NCBI GenBank assembly: GCA_937900165.1
Contig: CALCCX010000218.1
Location: forward strand, 1 to 8,878
From: an uncultured Acidimicrobiia bacterium
Lineage (GTDB): Bacteria; Actinomycetota; Acidimicrobiia; Spongiisociales; Spongiisociaceae
Length of the DNA: 8,878 bases
Reading direction: 5' to 3'
The translations under genes and the position numbers were made by a program. This document shows, piece by piece, positions 6,743-8,878 of the stretch. Every line of letters begins with the position of its first letter. The stretch's first letter is position 1. The notes beneath the pieces are model-generated. The model made no database searches. It was given only the letters and a program-made list of their open reading frames with translations, and was not told the DNA's origin.

Positions 6743-7666
6743 ATGCCCACCTTGGACTCGTTGATCGCCAAGGGGCTGTTGGCCGAGGATGTGCCGATCG
6801 GTCGGTTGACCACCTACAAACTGGGCGGCGCCAGCCGACTGTTCGCCGAGGTCGTGGACCTGGAAACACTAACCACGGTCGCTGGCGCGGCGAGAGCTGA
6901 AGATATGCCGATACTGGTGATTGGCCGCGGCAGCAACCTGTTGATATCCGACCACGGCTTTGAAGGCCTCACCCTGCGCCTCGGCGGATCATTCACCAAC
7001 ATTGAAGTGTTAGGTGCAACCGTCGTTGCCGGCGGAGCAGTGGGTCTGCCTCAACTTGCCAGACAAGCAGCCAGGGCCGGGCGAGGGGGACTCGAGTGGT
7101 GCGTTGGTGTGCCTGGTTCGGTCGGCGGCGCGGTAGCCATGAACGCCGGATGCTTCGGCACCGAGACTGTCGATGTACTGCTGGATGCCACGATACTGGA
7201 GCTGCCGACGGGCGACGTTGGCGTGCGTGGACCATCGATGTTGGCCATGGAGTATCGAACGAGCGCACTCACATCTCAAGACCTCGTCTTGACGGCCAGG
7301 TTCCACACCGAAGTAACCGAGACCGAAGAGGCCGAAGCCAGGATGAGGGAAATCACGAGGTGGCGGAGAGACAATCAGCCGGGCGGGACCTTCAACGCCG
7401 GAAGCGTATTCAAGAATCCGCCAGGTGACGCGGCGGGGCGGCTGATCGATGCGAGCGGCCTCAAGGGAACGCAGCAGGGGGATGTTTCTGTGTCGGGGCG
7501 CCACGCCAACTTCTTCGTTGCTGGGCCTGGTGCTTGCGCACAAGATGTCTACGAACTTGTGAAGATCGTGCAAACGAGGGTCCTCGCGTCCACTGGAATC
7601 TTGTTGGAGCCCGAACTCCGAATGGTGGGCGATTTCGAATCCTCTGAAACAGGAGTGGTGGCGTGA
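6743..7666 (+). CDS. murB: UDP-N-acetylenolpyruvoylglucosamine reductase MurB
   Basis: FAD enzyme that reduces UDP-GlcNAc-enolpyruvate to UDP-MurNAc with NADPH in the cytoplasm. It has 307 residues. The FAD-binding region shows TTYKLGG (23-29), IGRGSNLLISD (60-70) and GVPGSVGGAVAMNAG (122-136). The catalytic elements are visible: YR at 171-172 (Arg of the YRxS motif), S221 in GSVFKNP (220-226), and E291 in LEPELR, which corresponds to the active-site Glu of the family. The length and the GSVFKNP form suggest a type II MurB without the extra loop of the E. coli enzyme. The ATG at 6743 is preceded by GGGGAG (6731-6736) with 6-base spacing. The stop shares four bases with the GTG of ftsQ. Confidence 0.97.
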   Translation: MPTLDSLIAKGLLAEDVPIGRLTTYKLGGASRLFAEVVDLETLTTVAGAARAEDMPILVIGRGSNLLISDHGFEGLTLRLGGSFTNIEVLGATVVAGGAVGLPQLARQAARAGRGGLEWCVGVPGSVGGAVAMNAGCFGTETVDVLLDATILELPTGDVGVRGPSMLAMEYRTSALTSQDLVLTARFHTEVTETEEAEARMREITRWRRDNQPGGTFNAGSVFKNPPGDAAGRLIDASGLKGTQQGDVSVSGRHANFFVAGPGACAQDVYELVKIVQTRVLASTGILLEPELRMVGDFESSETGVVA

Positions 7667-8469
7667 CCATCGATCCCCGGATGGCTGCTCGGCGCCAGGA
7701 CGTCGCAGAGTCGAGAGCGAGAATCGACCTTCGCAGGTTCCTTTGGTTGGCGGTGGTTCTTGTAGTGATCGCAGTGATCGTTTGGATACTCACATCACCA
7801 TTGATGTCCGTGCGGACGATTACGATTCTCGGAGCTTCGAACGCCGATCCGTCACAAATTCTCACCGAGCAAAATGTCGTGGATGGGCGGCCGCTGATCG
7901 CGATTCGCCCTGGCAGAGTCGCCGAGGCCCTGGAGACCGACCCTTGGATCAAGGCTGCGTCCGTTGAGCTGGTATTCCCTGATACGGTGGACGTCAACGT
8001 CGCGGAGCGGGTAGCGGTTGCCTGGGTGAGCCTTGGCGACAAATGGGGGTTGGTGGCCGAAGACGGCGTCGTCTTGCAATACGGGGAACGACCCCAGATC
8101 GATCCGCTCGTCGAACTCATCGGCAACGACCCGGGTTTGGGTGAGAGCGTTGTCGAGGTTTCGATAGTGGGAGCGATCGAGTTCATCTCCGCCCTGCCTG
8201 TTGAGTTGGCCGCGGCAACCTCCGTGATCGAACGGGATGGAGAACTGTGGGCCTCCGTGGGTGTGAGGCAGGTGCGGCTTGGCCGTGCCATCGACATGAC
8301 GGCCAAGGCAGCCGCCGTCTCCGCCCTGGTGGATTCTGAGCTCGAGGGCGTTATTGACGTGATCGCTCCGGCTCGCCCTGCCATCTGGGCGCTGGAACCG
8401 CCTGACGATTCGAATGATGAATCAGACCTGGCCGACGGGGATGGCGAGCCCTCGGCCGACTCAGGATGA
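7663..8469 (+). CDS. ftsQ: Divisome protein FtsQ/DivIB
   Basis: Single-pass (type II) membrane protein that links early and late divisome proteins at the septum. It has 268 residues: a basic cytoplasmic tail of about 25 residues, a membrane helix at about 26-44 (FLWLAVVLVVIAVIVWILT), an extracytoplasmic POTRA domain at about 47-116 (it starts SVRTITILGA and contains DPWIKAASVELVFPDTVDV), and then a beta domain to about 245. The last 23 residues form a Pro/Asp/Ser/Gly tail with nine Asp or Glu, probably disordered and outside the membrane. Sequence conservation in this family is low, so the call rests on architecture, the typical POTRA pattern and the place between murB and ftsZ. AGGAG at 7651-7655 precedes the GTG at 7663, which overlaps the murB stop. 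No ftsA follows, as usual in Actinomycetota. Confidence 0.93.
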   Translation: MTIDPRMAARRQDVAESRARIDLRRFLWLAVVLVVIAVIVWILTSPLMSVRTITILGASNADPSQILTEQNVVDGRPLIAIRPGRVAEALETDPWIKAASVELVFPDTVDVNVAERVAVAWVSLGDKWGLVAEDGVVLQYGERPQIDPLVELIGNDPGLGESVVEVSIVGAIEFISALPVELAAATSVIERDGELWASVGVRQVRLGRAIDMTAKAAAVSALVDSELEGVIDVIAPARPAIWALEPPDDSNDESDLADGDGEPSADSG

Positions 8470-8504
8470 CCCTAGATCTCTTGTTGAGGGTGAGGGCTTA
8501 AAGC

Positions 8505-8534
8505 TTTACTCGTGCATGAGGCTGTGCGTAAGCT
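8505..8534 (+). promoter_or_regulatory. Candidate promoter for ftsZ
   Basis: TTTACT (8505-8510) and TAAGCT (8529-8534, fits TANNNT) are separated by 18 bases. They could be -35 and -10 boxes of a housekeeping sigma factor, which would place the transcription start near 8541, the centre of the inverted repeat. The -35 match is weak and other pairings in the leader are possible, for example TTGTTG at 8481-8486 with TTTACT as the -10. Confidence 0.2.
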
Positions 8535-8548
8535 CTAGTTGAACTAGA
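8534..8548. repeat. Perfect inverted repeat, possible operator
   Basis: TCTAGTT-G-AACTAGA has 7-base arms that are exact reverse complements around a single central G. The arms do not extend further. With a one-base centre it cannot form a good RNA hairpin, so a binding site for a dimeric protein is more plausible than an attenuator. It lies inside the ftsQ-ftsZ leader, next to the candidate promoter. Confidence 0.45.
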
Positions 8549-8575
8549 ACCCTGCCGGATCTGGCGGACGTAGAA

Positions 8576-8674
8576 ATGCGCCAAATTATCGATCTGGCTG
8601 GTGCAGGGCGTACCGGGGCCGGATCGGCCGGTCAGGTAGTCACGCCCGCTCGACGTACGAAGGACACGAAATGA
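8576..8674 (+). CDS. Possible 32-residue leader peptide overlapping ftsZ
   Basis: An ATG at 8576 opens a 32-codon frame (it begins MRQIIDLAGA and ends in a basic stretch with several Arg and Lys). Its TGA at 8672-8674 overlaps the ftsZ ATG as ATGA, the same arrangement used elsewhere in this operon. Upstream there is only a weak purine-rich site, GGCGGA at 8563-8568, 7 bases away. I recognise no family. It could be a translationally coupled leader ORF or simply chance in G+C-rich DNA; the strong ftsZ ribosome binding site lies within it, so ftsZ does not need coupling. Confidence 0.2.
   Translation: MRQIIDLAGAGRTGAGSAGQVVTPARRTKDTK
8659..8664 (+). promoter_or_regulatory. ftsZ ribosome binding site
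   Basis: GAAGGA with a 6-base spacer before the ATG at 8671. It supports this start over the internal ATG at 8716 (Met16), which lies directly before the first beta strand of FtsZ. Confidence 0.8.
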
Positions 8675-8878
8675 CCACGAGCCGTCCCCCAAGTGGACCT
8701 CATAGCTATCTCGCCATGATCAAGGTCGTTGGCGTTGGAGGTGGAGGTGTAAACGCCGTCAACCGCATGATCGACGCCGGCCTCAAGGGCGTCGAATTCA
8801 TCGCGGCCAACACCGACGCTCAGGCGCTGCTCATGAGCGACGCCGACGAGAAACTCGACATCGGACGAGATATCACCC
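8671..8878 (+). CDS. ftsZ: Cell division GTPase FtsZ, N-terminal part
   Basis: Tubulin-like GTPase that assembles the division ring at midcell. Only the first 69 codons are present; the window ends inside the gene. A short variable N-terminus (MTTSRPPSGPHSYLA) leads into the first nucleotide-binding strand and loop, IKVVGVGGGGVNAVNRM (17-33). Then come GLKGVEFIAANTDAQALL (37-54) and SDADEKLDIGRDIT. The GGGGVNAVNRM and NTDAQAL segments are highly specific to FtsZ, and the HSYLA-IKVV and LLMSDAD wording resembles actinobacterial FtsZ. The tubulin signature GGGTGTG, the T7 loop and the C-terminal tail lie beyond the window. It starts 201 bases after ftsQ with its own ribosome binding site; no ftsA is present between them. 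Confidence 0.97.
   Translation, partial: MTTSRPPSGPHSYLAMIKVVGVGGGGVNAVNRMIDAGLKGVEFIAANTDAQALLMSDADEKLDIGRDIT

Larger units (their letters stand above)
8470..8670 (+). promoter_or_regulatory. ftsQ-ftsZ intergenic leader
   Basis: This 201-base gap is the only sizeable non-coding stretch in the window and contrasts with the tight overlaps elsewhere. Its first half is richer in A+T than the genes. It holds a 10-bp perfect palindrome (TAAAGCTTTA, 8499-8508), a 15-base inverted repeat at 8534-8548, a short GC hairpin (GGCCG-GAT-CGGCC, 8617-8629), a 32-codon ORF running into ftsZ, and the ftsZ ribosome binding site. No T-rich tail follows the hairpin, so I do not call a terminator. In related bacteria ftsZ often has its own promoters beside read-through from the mur genes, so control of ftsZ level is the likely role; this is inference. 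Confidence 0.55.

Noticed and set aside
7461..8384. Open reading frame of 307 codons on the minus strand, rich in Ser and Thr
   Set aside because: Antisense to the end of murB and most of ftsQ. The Ser/Thr/Arg-rich composition is that of a shadow, with no motif or ribosome binding site.
8617..8629. GC hairpin (5-bp stem, 3-base loop) as a terminator before ftsZ
   Set aside because: The stem is short and no T run follows; such GC inversions are common at this base composition.
8498..8692. 64-codon minus-strand ORF across the ftsZ leader
   Set aside because: It covers the ftsZ start and ribosome binding site, has no recognisable domain, and is better explained by the open composition of the leader.
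1..8878. An undescribed defence, mobile or biosynthetic system
   Set aside because: All long + strand frames belong to known dcw genes. I saw no transposase, integrase, direct-repeat array, tRNA, or region of foreign composition apart from the synthetic adapter.

Overview
The window is a contiguous stretch of a division and cell wall (dcw) cluster, all on the + strand. The order is murE (3' part) - mraY - murD - ftsW - murG - murC - murB - ftsQ - ftsZ (5' part). High G+C content, several GTG starts and the absence of ftsA between ftsQ and ftsZ point to Actinomycetota. So do a MurC middle domain with ESDHLDFY and DDPGG, and an FtsZ N-terminus reading IKVVGVGGGGVNAVNRM and TDAQALLMSDAD. A deep or uncultured class such as Acidimicrobiia is my guess and is not proven by the sequence. 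The DNPR motif of MurE predicts a meso-diaminopimelate peptidoglycan.

Layout. Bases 1-88 are not genomic. They are a poly-T run followed by a complete Illumina P7/TruSeq-type adapter with its index, so the contig ends in an adapter read-through and murE is cut by this artefact. From 89 the genomic sequence runs through the last 218 codons of murE. A 13-base gap follows, where murF would normally lie. Next come seven complete genes with gaps of no more than 3 bases or overlaps of 4-8 bases. A 201-base non-coding leader (8470-8670) follows, and then the first 69 codons of ftsZ, cut by the end of the window.

How the genes work together. MurB and MurC finish UDP-MurNAc and add the first amino acid, and MurD and MurE extend the stem peptide in the cytoplasm. 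MraY moves phospho-MurNAc-pentapeptide to the lipid carrier (lipid I), and MurG adds GlcNAc (lipid II). FtsW polymerises lipid II at the septum, FtsQ is part of the divisome scaffold, and FtsZ forms the ring. The start/stop overlaps imply one polycistronic, translationally coupled operon, with the ftsQ-ftsZ leader as the likely place for extra control of ftsZ.

I looked for an undescribed system and did not find one: this is a core housekeeping locus. The points worth a second look are the adapter at the contig end, the missing murF with a 6-codon mini-ORF exactly in its slot, unusual residues in conserved MraY, MurC and FtsW motifs, and a palindrome plus a small overlapping ORF in the ftsZ leader.
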